64,000 nucleotides of DNA from Zopfochytrium polystomum (GCA_025765615.1 JAIVFJ010000215.1:1-64000), one strand, 5' to 3'; positions 22,156 through 33,839 are shown, counted from the stretch's first letter. Notes: generated by a model from the letters alone, not told the origin. Program-made: numbers and translations.

Positions 22156-22356
22156 CAGCCGAGGAAAAGGAAGAAGGAAATAAGAGAGAAAAAGATGGGG
22201 TGAGGAAGAAGAGGTTGTGGGATGAGGGTGAAGGGGTGGGGGCGTGGGTTGTGGGCACTGCCGGCAGCAGGGTCTGCGAGGGGCGGCGGCGACGATGTGG
22301 GGTCGTCCCTTTCGTGCAACAACCAGCGGGTGGTCGCTGTCTTCCTTTTTTGGTCT

Positions 22357-22387
<31 letters not shown>

Positions 22388-22717
22388 CCCCTGTTTTCTT
22401 CTTCCGTATGTCCCACCATCGGAACGCACTCTCCAAGAACATTCATTGGAGATATTAATACTGGGCACAGGCCGTATTCCCGCACCACCTCCGATGTCAA
22501 ATCTATGCATCCCTCCCTGATTCGCTAGAAGCTTTGTCAACTTGATATTAATATGCCGTCTCCATTGACATCACTGCTGTTGACAAACGGCTGCGGGAAA
22601 ACGTAGCTGAAGCGAGCACGAGTGTATGTCAACCTCAACTCTTCCGCGAGCTTCGCAGACTAATTCCCGAACGACAGGTCAGCAGTATTTACTGTCAAAT
22701 TTTTGGTGGCTGGGCCA

Positions 22718-23581
22718 ATGAGCATCTCTGACTTGCCCCATGAACTGTTGCAGGATATCCTCCTGCTGGCAGCATCGAATGATCTTGGACCAACCTACTA
22801 CGCGCTTGCAACTGTTTGCAGGTCGTTCAACGGGATTCTTTCTAACAGGACGATCAAACTGTCACTGCTTGCCGCCAATAAACACGACCTTTTGGGCAAA
22901 ATCGCGTCCTCGTGGCTGGGAGCCCCTGATCTTGAGAGCATCCTCACTGATTACGTTGCTTCGATCGATGCAAAGGAGAAGAAGCACATCCTTGCCGTAG
23001 CCCCGAGCGAGCGGCATCGCTACCACTCTCTTTTGAACCTCGCGGTCGACCGGCGATTTCGAGGGCTCGCCCAACTCCTAATCTCGCGCGGGGCCGACCC
23101 AACCAGTGGCACTTTCGGGCGGAAAGACTACTACTGTGTGTCGCCAGTCTGGAAGGCCCTTGAACACGACGACCTTCCGATGCTGCGCCTGCTACTGGAC
23201 GCGGACGCTGATAATCCGTACAATGGGTTCTACACGGGCCAAGAGATCGCAAAATCGCCAGGCGCGCACCGTCTCCTGCTTCAAGCTTCCGGCTGCGACG
23301 GTCCTAACTACGTTATCCAATACGCCTGTGCGAAATTGGATCCTCCTTCTGTGCGCCTTGCCCTCGCACTAGGGGCTACGGTGTCGGTGAATACCTTCAA
23401 GGACATGGTTGATTACTTTGAGGACGACGATCTGGCCGACTTCCTGGCGTGCACAGAGCTGCTTGTTGATGCTGGTTTGGATCCGAACGACATGCTCTCT
23501 GCCCTGGCGGCGGGAGAGGTTGGTGCACCGGCGGAGGTCGCGCGGTTCCTTGTAGGAAAAGGGGCGGACTCTCTTCAATAA
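22718..23581 (+). CDS. F-box/ankyrin protein, tandem copy 1
   Basis: 287 aa from the ATG at 22718; a longer frame to 22703 lacks an ATG. The F-box is at the N-terminus (ISDLPHELLQDILLLAAS, then ATVCRSFNGILSN). Ankyrin-like units follow: LNLAVDRRFRGLAQLLISRG, then VWKALEHDDLPMLRLLLDAD. The C-terminal unit is CTELLVDAGLDPNDMLSAL. F-box proteins link substrates to Skp1-cullin ubiquitin ligases; the ankyrin part would bind the target. It shares colinear motifs with the next two genes over its whole length, and its stop is only 37 bases before the next ATG. Confidence 0.85.
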   Translation: MSISDLPHELLQDILLLAASNDLGPTYYALATVCRSFNGILSNRTIKLSLLAANKHDLLGKIASSWLGAPDLESILTDYVASIDAKEKKHILAVAPSERHRYHSLLNLAVDRRFRGLAQLLISRGADPTSGTFGRKDYYCVSPVWKALEHDDLPMLRLLLDADADNPYNGFYTGQEIAKSPGAHRLLLQASGCDGPNYVIQYACAKLDPPSVRLALALGATVSVNTFKDMVDYFEDDDLADFLACTELLVDAGLDPNDMLSALAAGEVGAPAEVARFLVGKGADSLQ

Positions 23582-23618
23582 AAACCGCTGGGACACGAGA
23601 CAAACTGGGCCCCTCACC

Positions 23619-24554
23619 ATGGCGCTCAGCGAGGTACCAGTCGAACTTCTGCGGCACATCCTCCTTGTCGCCTCATCATACGAGCTTGGTCGCACTTACT
23701 ACCTGCTGGCGACGGTGTGCCATGACTTCAACCGCATCCTGTCCGATCGCCGAGCAAAGGATCGCATTCTCCGCGCTCGGAAGGACACGCTGCTCGCCTT
23801 CTTGCAAACGTCCTGTGCCGGCGCCCCAGACCTTGAACAGGTCATGATTGACTATGTTCGCAACACCGCCGACCCGTCAGAAATCGATCGAATCCTGAAG
23901 GGTTACGAGCGCTTGCGCCACAACTCGTTCTTAAACTTTGCTGTGTACCATGGGTTCCTAGACCTCACGCGGCTTCTCATCTCCATGGGTGCCAGCATCA
24001 ACCCACATGGGTCCAAAGACTCTGGGCACGTCTCAGCGCTCTGGGGAGCTGTGGAGAAAGACAATATTCCGATCCTGCAGCTTCTGGTGGAAGCAGGCGG
24101 AGAGTGTCCTTACGACGGCTACGTCACTCCGTTCTCGATGGCGCGATCACGGGCAGCGAATCACCTTCTTCTAAAGTCTTCAACTGTCGAGGGTCCCGAC
24201 GACGTGTTCCAAATGGGGTGCAGTGGCCTGGATCCTTCGACTGTGCAACTGGCTTTCGCTCTCGGTGCGAACGCGACGTTATTGAACTTCAAGGAGATGA
24301 TCGTTGACGAGATTCGACTGGGAGAGTCGTTGGAGAATCGGGAGCGGATGCCTGATTTGCTTGCCTGTGTTCAAGCTTTCATTGACGTTGGTTTGGATGT
24401 CGAAGAGATGCTTTCCGCCATCGACGAGCTGCGGTGTGGCATGAAAGACGATGCTCGGTTTTTGGAGGAGCTCGTGACTGAAGGGCTCGAGGAGGTCGGG
24501 AGTTATCTTCAGGGGGCAAGGGACGGAGCCGTAAGACAGCTGATGAGGCAGTGA
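23619..24554 (+). CDS. F-box/ankyrin protein, tandem copy 2
   Basis: 311 aa, ATG at 23619 immediately preceded by a Kozak-like CACC. The F-box (LSEVPVELLRHILLVASSY, ATVCHDFNRILSD) and the SCAGAPDLEQVMIDYV linker are close to those of the flanking copies. Ankyrin-like units are FLNFAVYHGFLDLTRLLISMG and LWGAVEKDNIPILQLLVEAGG. A long C-terminal unit reads FIDVGLDVEEMLSAIDEL. Predicted SCF substrate receptor. It lies 37 bp after copy 1 and 55 bp before copy 3, which leaves little room for a separate promoter. Its tail of about 50 residues after the last unit is longer than in the other copies. Confidence 0.85.
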   Translation: MALSEVPVELLRHILLVASSYELGRTYYLLATVCHDFNRILSDRRAKDRILRARKDTLLAFLQTSCAGAPDLEQVMIDYVRNTADPSEIDRILKGYERLRHNSFLNFAVYHGFLDLTRLLISMGASINPHGSKDSGHVSALWGAVEKDNIPILQLLVEAGGECPYDGYVTPFSMARSRAANHLLLKSSTVEGPDDVFQMGCSGLDPSTVQLAFALGANATLLNFKEMIVDEIRLGESLENRERMPDLLACVQAFIDVGLDVEEMLSAIDELRCGMKDDARFLEELVTEGLEEVGSYLQGARDGAVRQLMRQ

Positions 24555-24609
24555 ATGAAGGCCCTCCCATTTGAATGTGGAATCTTCAATCACCAAATCA
24601 ATCGTTTCG

Positions 24610-25530
24610 ATGAACATCTGCGACCTTCCCGACGAGATCCTTACCCAGATCCTCCTCCGATCGGCGTCGTACGCCCTTGGTCGTCGCTACTACATCCTGG
24701 CCGTCGTCTGTCGCACCTTCCACAGTATCCTCGCCAATCCGTCCACGAAAGACGTCCTCCTTCGGCTACACAAACACTCCCTCATCGCATTCATACAATC
24801 CTCCTGCATCGGCGCCCCCGATCTCGAGCGCGTCCTGATCTACTACGTGCAAAACACCACAGATCCCGACGAACTACGACTCATCGTCGAAGGCTACGAA
24901 CAGTCGCTGCGGCACAAGAACGCCTACCAGCCGTGCCTCCTCAACGTGGCGGCCGACCACAACTACCAAAGCCTCGCACGGCTCCTGATCGCAAGGGGCG
25001 CGGACCCAAACTACCGCGCGCTGTGGTGGGGCACCAAGGACTACGGGCACAGCTCCGCGCTATGGACCGCCGTCAAAAAGGACAACCTCCCGATGCTCCG
25101 CCTCCTCGTCCACGCCGGCGGCGAGTGCCCCTTCAGTGGCTTCTACACCGCCCACTCCTGGGCGAAGTCCCCCGACGCCCATCGCCTCCTCCTCCGCTCG
25201 TCGGACGTGTACGGCCCCGAGGAGGTGCTGGCCGCCGGGATCCAGCGCGTCAACCCGTTCTCGGTGCGGATGGCGCTCGCGCTGGGCGCGCTGGTGTCGG
25301 ACCAGGATTTCTTGGATATGGTGTTTGGGCTGCTCGTCGAGAGCGATGCCGACAAGCTGCGGGAGAAGATGGACGCGCTGCTGGAGTGCACGCAGCTGTT
25401 TATTGATGCTGGGCTGGACGTTAGCGACTTGCTCTCGGTTTTGGTGGAGGGAGAGGCCTTTGTCGGTGAGGTTTTCCACTACCTCGTGGAGAGGGGCGCC
25501 GATCCAAAGCTGGTGAAGCCCCCTCCGTAA
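24610..25530 (+). CDS. F-box/ankyrin protein, tandem copy 3
   Basis: 306 aa. I chose the ATG at 24610 (MNICDLPDEILTQILL) because it aligns with the start of the F-box in the other copies; the frame is open a little further upstream. Key segments are AVVCRTFHSILANPSTKD, SCIGAPDLERVLIYYVQN, LNVAADHNYQSLARLLIARG, LWTAVKKDNLPMLRLLVHAGG, and a final FIDAGLDVSDLLSVLVEG. The third positions are strikingly C-rich compared with copies 1 and 2, so the copies have diverged in base use as well as in sequence. Predicted SCF substrate receptor. Confidence 0.85.
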   Translation: MNICDLPDEILTQILLRSASYALGRRYYILAVVCRTFHSILANPSTKDVLLRLHKHSLIAFIQSSCIGAPDLERVLIYYVQNTTDPDELRLIVEGYEQSLRHKNAYQPCLLNVAADHNYQSLARLLIARGADPNYRALWWGTKDYGHSSALWTAVKKDNLPMLRLLVHAGGECPFSGFYTAHSWAKSPDAHRLLLRSSDVYGPEEVLAAGIQRVNPFSVRMALALGALVSDQDFLDMVFGLLVESDADKLREKMDALLECTQLFIDAGLDVSDLLSVLVEGEAFVGEVFHYLVERGADPKLVKPPP

Positions 25531-25889
25531 GGCAATCTGAGTCCCCCATTGTACGCCCTGGGCGTCATCGGGATCAAGTATATTCTTGTGGTGTTTTCGG
25601 TTCTTTTTCGCGTTTCGTTCGTTGCAGCGTTTCTCGTTTATTCTATCTAATGATCGCCTATGAATAAAGTCGTCGTTACCAGTAACCTCACGCTGTGGCT
25701 CCCATTTTCATGCTGTTTTGGTTCAATTTTCAGCGAACAAGTGAGTGACAGGCAGGTGCTTGGCCAGTAGGCCGAAAAGGAATCGATTTTTATATTGTGT
25801 GCGAGTCTTCGCTCCACCTTTTCTGACATTATTCGGAAGTTGAAGTTCTGGTTCATCGGCACCGAGAGGGTAAAAACAAAATGAGAAAG

Positions 25890-27981
25890 TCAAGACGCTA
25901 GGGCCAAGTCCCGTCCAACCGACGACTGGAATGCCGCTCGCTTGCCCTGTTGTTGAGCAGATATCGAAGAATACGACGGCGGTCGAAGGCTCATCCATTC
26001 ATCAGCCGGCGGCCCACTCATCGCGAGTTTTGTCGAATGCTGCTGTGACCAGTTCAAACTATTTGTCGCAGACGGTGGGTAAGGCGCCTGCCTGCGATTT
26101 CCAGACGCAGCCCGCTCAGGCCCGGTGTTACCCTGTTTTCGCGTCTGGTCGATATCTCTCCGCTCTCGCGCTGGCTTGGAGGACGTGGGGTTCGACGGCG
26201 GTGGAGGCGGCGGGCCTTTATTGAGGCTGCGGTGTGAGCCACCTCGAGTGAGCGGAGGGGGGGAGACCACAGGAAGCACTGTGTCCACCTCAACCCTCGC
26301 TGAGTCGTAGTCCTCCTCAAGGATGCTCAGATCTGGAGCGGAAGGGGAATGATGAGGTCTTGAGTTGGGGGACTGCCTGGAGGCAGTGGAAGTTTGCTGA
26401 GGCTGGGCGACACCGGTACTTTCACCAGGATGGTTTGCGCTCATTTGTTCTCCGTCGCCTCTTTTCGACCCTGATGCCCGCCTAAAGTCCTCCACAACTG
26501 CGGCTGCAGCCTCGCTGAACCCTTCCCACAGCCTTAGCTGTGCCGCCGTGACCGCCTTCTCCTCGAACCCCTTACTCTCGCGTAAAGTCACATCCAATCG
26601 GTGGCGTGCCATGTCCAGCTGGTGAATAGCTTTTGCTGCCTTGGAGCTCATGCTTCCCGTCGGCGAAGGCGAGATGGACGATGGTTTTCGCCGACCGCGC
26701 AAAGTCGAAGGAGAGGTTTTGCTCGCTTCGTGGGCTGCCGCACGGCCAAGCGCGCCGAGCTTGTGCATCTGAGACAAAATGTCCTGGTACCGATCGATCA
26801 GTTGCGTAATGATGCGAGGCTGCGCTTCGAGGCGGTGCCGAAGGGACTGAAGGTTATTGAATGTCGATGACGAGTGACCGGCGTTGTCTGGCGCCCGCGA
26901 GAAGATGGCCGACCAACACCTAAGCATCCGGATTATCTGCTCATCAGCCTCCTGCTCAGTGGATAAAGCGGGGCTCAACATGCTGTGCGCAACGCTGGCA
27001 TTCCTCGCCCATGCCGCGTACGTTCCAACAAAAGCCTCCTCCGCGTCTCTCAAATCCACCCAGGCTTTCAGCACCGCGTCCGCAGCTTGTTTCCACCTCC
27101 GCAAATACTTGAGCTGCCTCTCAAATTGCCGCGACGGCGTGTGCGGCGGCTGTAGTATCACGGCGCCTCCGGGGCTGCTGGTCGTTGGGGAGTTTGGACC
27201 CGCCGCGGCTTCGGGGTCGATCCACCCGGCATCGGAGCACGCGGTTTTCAGCTTTGCAAAGAGAAGCCAGAGTCCGAACCAGACTTGGGCCTGCCCGGCG
27301 AGGAATGCAGACAGCGCCGGCGCGAGCAGATCGACTTTTGCTCTTTGAAGCTTGCACCAGGAGCTGGCCTCGCTGTCCATCGCGCTGCGCACGGCTGTCT
27401 CATCGGTGGACACTCTTTCGACTTCGTCACCGTCGTCATCGCCGCTGCTTGCGGCACTGAGTACTCCGACGCGGTTGGTGCTGTTATTCCGCTTTAGGGC
27501 GGCCTGGTCGACCTTATTTCGAGTCAAAACGACGAGTTTGACGGCTTTATGATGCTCGCGCTGCAGAGCGAGTATGCCCTTGAGCGCATCGAGATGTTCC
27601 GTGCTGGTTGCCTGAAGCTGACGAGAGAAAACGGTGAGTTCTGTCAGCTGGACAGAGAGCGTTTTGAATGTTGCGGCGATTGCGGAAGGTTGCTGATCGG
27701 CCTGTTAGGATAGGACACTTTATGATCAAGTTCGTTTGCAGCAAGATTCAGTTCTTGCTGGGACCGATTGTTACCTCACAAGTCGTTGCTGCCCACAGCG
27801 CTGCGGCAACGCCACATGACTCGAGCACGGAAAATAATGCGAGGAAGGAGTCCAGCCACTTTGATGCATGCTCGATGGATGCGACAAGCTGCTTCTTGGA
27901 CGCCTTCGATGAGGAAACCTCCCTTGGTGCGGACTGCGGTCGGCGGGCGTTGTGCCGCTGCGACGATGCACAGCAGCCCAT
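25890..27981 (-). CDS. MGCC-anchored helical protein, BAR-like, 672 aa
   Basis: Two exons join in phase 0 (27981-27775 and 27701-25890; 73-bp intron ending CTAACAG). The start MGCCASS is a strong N-myristoylation plus palmitoylation signal, so membrane attachment is predicted. Residues about 20-390 are almost all long amphipathic helices with BAR/F-BAR-like spacing (LSVQLTELTVFSRQLQ, LKYLRRWKQAADAVLKAW, IITQLIDRYQDILSQMHKLG, AIHQLDMARHRLDVTLRESK). The last 200 residues are disordered, Ser/Pro-rich, with a run of six prolines. A BAR-type membrane-curving role is inferred from helix layout plus acylation. No family signature is certain. Confidence 0.65.
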
Positions 27982-29684
27982 CCTGAAGGCTTTGATTCTT
28001 TTTTTGAACTACGAGAAATGGAATTGTCTGCTTGATCCAAAAAGGATGAACAGGAATAAACGAACCAATCGTGAAGTCCAACCTTGTTGAGAGATGCTCT
28101 TAAAACCAATACACAGTCATCGATCAGGCTGCTCGTTCCTCGAACGAGAGCAAACGGGCCCAATTGAGCCGAAGGCGAAAGCGTTTTGCAGTGCGGAGAG
28201 GCGGGCGTTCGGTGCCGCGATCGCAGTCACTTTAGCGTCCTTCAAATATTTATCGCGCACACTCGATTTCGATCGCCTTGTGGCGCGACTGATCAGTTTG
28301 CGCCATGGATCGCGCTGCTGTGTTCCTTGTATTGCAAAGTGCCTTGCCAAATCTCGCAAACATTGATGGCAAAAACTTCTACGGTAGTACCAGTATCATT
28401 ACAAAGCTCGGGTGGGTCAGCTGTAACGGCGCTAAGTTGGCGTGTAAATCCTGACAATCTCAGTCAACTGTTTCTAGTTCTACTTGGCTATCGGAGACGT
28501 GAACGTTGTGCCCTGCGTTATCATTTTGACCCTGGAACATTACCTCACCTTTATTTTTGTTCATCTGCCTGAAACTTCACACACAAGTACCTCTGGTGCT
28601 GGTAGTTGATTCGATTTTTTGGCTATGTGACATAAGGAGTCGCTTCATGGCGCGGTGCGCTTTTGTATCATTTCCAATATCGATGGGAAATGTACCATGG
28701 GTTCCACTGGTGGGGTTTTGATCGGTATCAACTTTCACGAGCCTCGAACAGGGCATTTCACCAGTACCATCACGTCCAGAAACACATAAGGTCAGTCGAT
28801 AATAAGATCTTCGCAACTAATTTCTCCGTAACGGGGAACCATCATGTCACCCGAAGGCCTCATCCCCTGTCACTTCATGAATGAAATAGCTTCGGTTCAA
28901 TCAAGTCAGTAAGATTAAGACGAACAGTAAATCTGCCCTCAAAGCGGAGCGGGAGGCTTAATTCTTCTGCCACGTCGTGACAGCGTCCTGTAAGTGAGAT
29001 TGAGAATTGGGCTGGGAGCAGAATGTACTAAGTTTTGGGTTCAAACCCAACGCGGAAACTGTCACGAAACACTCGGCGGAACTCAGTTTAAATATTCAGT
29101 CAAAGGTCCCAACAATAACAGATGGTCATATTAAAGAAGCACATTTCGCATCTCCCTCTTCCTTTTCACATATTCGAAACGTATCAATCCAGACAGAAGG
29201 ATTGGCCTCCCTACCATTGCCAACAAACCAAGCGCTCATAGGAAATTCGTGCGAAGTTGATTAGAAAGAATATCCCGAACGCTTGAAACGTAACTGAGAT
29301 AAGCTGCCGGCGCCACCACGAGGGTTACTGGCGATGGAACGCGCAGAAGCCGCTTTGCTTTTCGAAGTGCCAACCTCTTTGTTACGTCCCCTTTCCGTTG
29401 AGAGTTGTGGCCCTACCGTTGGCAGTCAGAGACCACTTTGGCGCTTTCCAGTTTCCATGCTCTGCCTCCCTGGTAAAATTGCAAGTTGGTCGTCTGTCAA
29501 CAATGGGGGTGGCTACTACGCTACCAGTGGCCCGACGCGCTTCTCGTATCAGAGTGATGGCAAGTCAGATATAGTGCTTTATTGATGAAAACAAGATGCG
29601 ATGGGACATTAGCTCCCCCCCTATTTCCCTCAAAACCAAGTTAAAAGTATGATGAAATGTGAAACACTTGAGCGATGAAACTGC
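27982..29684. other. Intergenic 1.7 kb, no gene recognised
   Basis: No coding segment with convincing composition was found. Open frames are below 130 codons on both strands and lack family motifs. This is the least compact stretch of the first half and would hold the promoter of the BAR-like gene at its left end. Confidence 0.5.
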
Positions 29685-31687
29685 TTAATCAACCTCTTCT
29701 ACCGTCGGGCCACCAGCCCCCGATGACGAACCAGCGCCGGGGAATCCTGGGACCGCCCCATTAGAGTACATCTTGGTCATGATCGGCCGCGCGGTAGCTT
29801 CGAGCTCGTTCTGCCTGTGCTCAAACTCGTCCTTGGACGCCTCCTGGTTCCTGTCGAGCCAGCCGATAGCCTCGTCCACAGCCTCCTTGAGCTTGCTCCT
29901 GTCGCCCGCGTCGAGCTTGCTCGCGACGCTCTCGTCGTTCAACGTGTTGCGCAGGTTGTACGCGTACGACTCGAGCCCGTTCTTCGCCTGTATGCGCCGG
30001 GCCGCCTCCTCGTCCTCGGCCCTGTACCTCTCGGCCTCCGCGACCATGCGCTGGATCTCCTCATTGGACAACCGGCCCTTGTCGTTGCTGATGGTGACCT
30101 TGCTCTCCCTGCCCGTCGACTTGTCGACGGCAGACACGTTCATGATGCCGTTGGCGTCCACGTCGAACGACACTTCGATCTGCGGCACCCCGCGCGGCGC
30201 CGGCGGGATCCCGGACAGCTCAAACTTGCCGAGCAGGTTGTTGTCGCGCGTCCGCGTCCGCTCGCCCTCGTACACTTGGATGAGCACACCCGGCTGGTTG
30301 TCCGCGTACGTCGAGAAGGTCTCCGACTTGCGCGCCGGGATCTGCGTGCCCCGCTTGATGATGGGCGTGAACACCCCGCCCGCGGTCTCGATGCCGACCG
30401 AGAGCGGCGCGACGTCGATCAGCAGCATGTCTTTCGTCTTTTCGGACTTGACGCCCGACAGGATAGCCGCCTGCACAGCGGCGCCGTACGCGACGGCCTC
30501 GTCCGGGTTGATGGACTTGTTGAGCTCCTTGCCGTTGAAAAAGTCGGAGACCAGCTTCTGCACGCGCGGGATGCGGGTCGACCCGCCGACCAGGACGATC
30601 TCGTGCACGCGGCTCTTGTCCATCTTTGCGTCGCGCAGCACCTTTTCGACGGGCTCTAGGGTCGAGCGGAAGAGGTCCTGGCAGAGCTCCTCGAAGCGCG
30701 CACGGGTGATTGACGAGTAAAAATCGATGCCTTCGTAGAGCGAGTCGATTTCGATGGACGCTTGGGCAGAACCTGAGAGAGTGCGTTTGGCGCGTTCGCA
30801 CGCGGTTCGCAGGCGTCGGACGGCGCGGAGGTTTGATGAAAGGTCCTTCTTGTACTTGCGCTTGAACTCTTGCATGAAATGGTCGACGAGCCGGTTGTCA
30901 AAGTCTTCGCCGCCGAGGTGGGTGTCTCCAGAGGTGGCCTGGACTTCGAAAACGCCCTCCTCCATGGTGAGCAAGGAGACATCAAAAGTTCCGCCGCCCA
31001 GATCGAAGATTAGCACATTCTTTTCTTCAGTTGACTGTTTCTCGAGACCATAGGCAATAGCGGCGGCAGTAGGCTCATTGATGATGCGAAGGACGTTGAG
31101 ACCGGCAATGACGCCGGCATCCTTCGTTGCTTGCCGCTGTGAGTCGTTAAAGTAAGCCGGGACGGTAACGACGGCGTTAGCGACGCTGGTACCGAGGTAC
31201 GCCTCTGCCGTTTCCTTCATCTTTAGAAGGACCATGGACGAGATTTCCTCGGGAGTGAACTGCTTCTGCTCGCCCTTGTACTCGACCTGGATGACAGGCT
31301 TCCCGTTGCGGTCGACGACCTTGTAGGACCAGTGCTTCATGTCAGACTGCACTTCGGGGTCGGCGAACCGTCGGCCAATGAGCCGCTTGGCGTCAAAGAC
31401 GGTGTTTGTGGGGTTCATTGCGACCTGATTCTTTGCTGCGTCTCCAATCAGCCGCTCCGAGTCGGTGAAGGCGACGTAGGATGGGGTCGTTCTGTTTCCT
31501 TGGTCATTTGCAATGATTTCGACTGTTTTGTGTGGGAGATTGCGTAAATGGGAAGGGTGTTGGTAAGAAAGCACGTCAAATGTATAAGGAGTCATTGCAG
31601 CTTCAAATGCATACCTCTTTCGTTCTGCCAGACCGCAACGCAAGAGTACGTTGTTCCGAGGTCTATTCCAATTGCTGTTGACGGCAT
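29685..31687 (-). CDS. HSP70 (SSA-type): Cytosolic heat-shock protein 70
   Basis: Two exons: 31687-31615 and 31522-29685 (92-bp intron), giving 636 aa, the usual size. The N-terminus [17 protein letters not shown] is Hsp70 signature 1, [14 protein letters not shown] is signature 2, and [16 protein letters not shown] is signature 3. The C-terminus ends EEVD, which marks a cytosolic/nuclear form that binds TPR co-chaperones. It folds client proteins using ATP with Hsp40 partners. The intron lies after residue 24, early in the ATPase domain. The upstream region carries a TATA box and a four-unit heat-shock element, so heat induction is expected. Confidence 0.98.
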
Positions 31688-31844
31688 TTTTTTGGCGTGC
31701 TGGTGCGGGTAGGAATGGGCCTGGACTTGGAGTGGGGAAGAAGGGTACTTTAAGACTGCGGAGGTGGGAGTACTTGTTGCTTAAAGTTGTTGACTGAATG
31801 TGAGACCCTGATGATTGAAGGAAGCAAAGGCCCACAGGGGCGAG

Positions 31845-31851
31845 ATTTATA
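31845..31851 (-). promoter_or_regulatory. TATA box of HSP70
   Basis: TATAAAT on the minus strand, about 160 bases upstream of the ATG at 31687. The 5' UTR would be about 130 nt. Confidence 0.6.
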
Positions 31852-31961
31852 GGTTATTTGTTCAAGGGGGCTGTCTGTCTGTGGCCCTGTGTTGGTCTCT
31901 CTCTGTCCCGCGCGACAACCAATCCCAACAAAAATAAATAAATAAATTGTGGGACGAGCGC

Positions 31962-31979
31962 GAACCTTCGAGGACTTTC
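31962..31979. promoter_or_regulatory. Heat-shock element upstream of HSP70
   Basis: GAA-CC-TTC-GA-GGA-CT-TTC: four HSF half-sites at exact 5-bp pitch in alternating orientation, with one mismatch in the third unit. It lies about 275 bases upstream of the Hsp70 ATG and 110 upstream of its TATA box. Confidence 0.7.
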
Positions 31980-32540
31980 CAGCCCGCCCATCAAAACCGT
32001 CGATTCATCCCCCCATCCCGTTCGTCCACATGCAAATGCGAGTCACGCATTCGCCGCTGAGAGCGGAATATTTCAGTGTTGTTGCAGCAAAAGCAAAATA
32101 TTTACTGGGCAGTAGAGCCAGGAGGTCGCAATTTGATAGATTCAGCGTTTTTACTGTAGTGACTGGGGGCGCAACTCTTCCAACATTCGGTCACAAACAA
32201 GTCGTTCTAAAAAAACTTGATCACAGCCGGGAGATAGCAACACGGGACAGGGCGGGGGGGAAGGGGGAGGGGGAAGGTGGGAAAATGGGTAAAGCAGGAG
32301 CGTGCTCTATCTGGGTGAGCGATACCGAAAAGTGCATAGCGAAAATGATATCGATAACAAAAAAAAAGGACCACGGTAGAACGGCACATCAAACAATGAC
32401 ATGAAGGAAGCGCAAACAAGCCGCACGCGAGACCCAAAAAAAAATAACGATAGCCGGACAACACTCCAGCGAGGTCCCAACCTCAACAAGCCGCATATTT
32501 CCCAAAAATGATGCGCCCGACGGCAAGCCCATGGGGCCCA
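31980..32540. other. Intergenic, nothing recognised
   Basis: About 560 bases upstream of the HSP70 promoter, holding the probable 3' UTR of the next minus-strand gene. No gene recognised. Confidence 0.5.
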
Positions 32541-33522
32541 TCAATTCACCCACCTTCTCTTCCCACCCTTGGTCGGGTTCGGAGGAACAGGCAGAGTGCC
32601 CGACACGAGCTCGGCAAGCGTCCGGGCGCCCGATCCACCCGGCGCCGGTAGCGAGCGGCGCTTGAACCTGCCCTGCGACTGAGACGGCGACCCGGCCGGC
32701 GCGTCGTCTTCGACGCCCACGAGCCCTTCCTTTGTCCACACCAGCGAGCTGCGGAAGCGGTCGAAACGCTGGGGGCGCGGAGGCGGTGACGGGGTCGACG
32801 GACCTGCTGTCAGCGCCCCGGCGGTGGGCTCGGGCGACAACGTCGACGAAGGGGACGACGCCGCACCTCGTTCGGCGGCAACCGCGGCGCGAGGTCGGGG
32901 AGGTGGGGACGGCGTGCTGTCGTGGGTCAGGGTGAATGAGCTCTTGTAGTTGTCGGAGAAGCCTTCGACCATGCGGCGGCTGGGGCGCGGGGCGGGGGGT
33001 GGAGTGGTGACGTCGAAGATCCCTTGGTGGTTGCGGGATCCTTTCATTGTTAAGGGGCAAAGACAAACAGGGAGAGCGAGTCAAAGCAGCAAGCGAGTTC
33101 TGTTAGTCAAACGATCGCATGCATTGCCACTTGAAAGGAGAGGGGCAAAGAAGCATGGCGGGTGGGCTTCTACCGGGAGGGGTGAGGGGCCGCTTGCCGT
33201 AGCGGTACGGGGTCCTCGACGGGGCCGGCCTGTCGTGGAAGTCGAGAGAGGCCATGCGCGGCAGCGGCGAGAACGACCTGCCGGCGGCGGTGGCTGCACC
33301 GACCCCGCCCGACGTGGACAGGGCGGGCGACGCGGGCGGGGCGGCGGGCACGGCCCAGCTGCTGGTGCTCGAGTGGCCGCTGTAGCCGCTGTAACCGCTG
33401 CGCGACGTGCTCGAGGTGCTCGTGCTCGCCGCCGAGGCGGTGCTCGCCACGCTGCTGGTGCTGGCGAGGCGGGAGTGGGTCAGCACGCCCGGCTTCGCCC
33501 AATGCGGCGACGTCGGCACCAT
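32541..33522 (-). CDS. Disordered Ser/Pro-rich protein, 282 aa
   Basis: Two exons join in phase 1 (33522-33174 and 33040-32541; 133-bp intron). The protein is Ser/Thr/Pro/Ala-rich. It contains YSGYSG repeats, short aromatic motifs that recur in otherwise featureless sequence (FDRFRSSLVWTKEG, NYKSSFTLTHDST) and a basic end (KGGKRRWVN). No domain is recognised. Short conserved-looking aromatic/basic motifs in a disordered chain suggest docking sites, but this is inference. The ATG at 33522 is the first in frame; the open frame continues upstream without another ATG. Confidence 0.55.
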
Positions 33523-33839
33523 CCTGTCTGTCGTCCTCACTTTCTTTTTTTGATTTTTCCTGGTGGTCGTCGCCCTTGTCAATGCTAAAACGGCGCTTTC
33601 GTGTGCATCCCTTGGGTGTAAGATTGCATGTAACTTACTCGCACGCTGGCTGGTACAAAGGTTTCCTGCACTGGAGAACGGACGTCTTCGCCTTTTCTTA
33701 TTCGTCGGTTAAGCCTTGTGGTGGCGTTTCCCTTGAAGTTGTATAATACTCGGAACGCGGTGCAATGAAACGACCTGTGCATAACACTGAGGGAACCCCA
33801 CTTAATGTAGACGTCATATTCTCCAAATTCTTGCCGCCC

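Noticed and set aside
29773..30720. Open frames of 280-315 codons antisense to HSP70
   Set aside because: They are shadows created by strong third-position C/G use of the highly expressed Hsp70 gene; no family signature on that strand.
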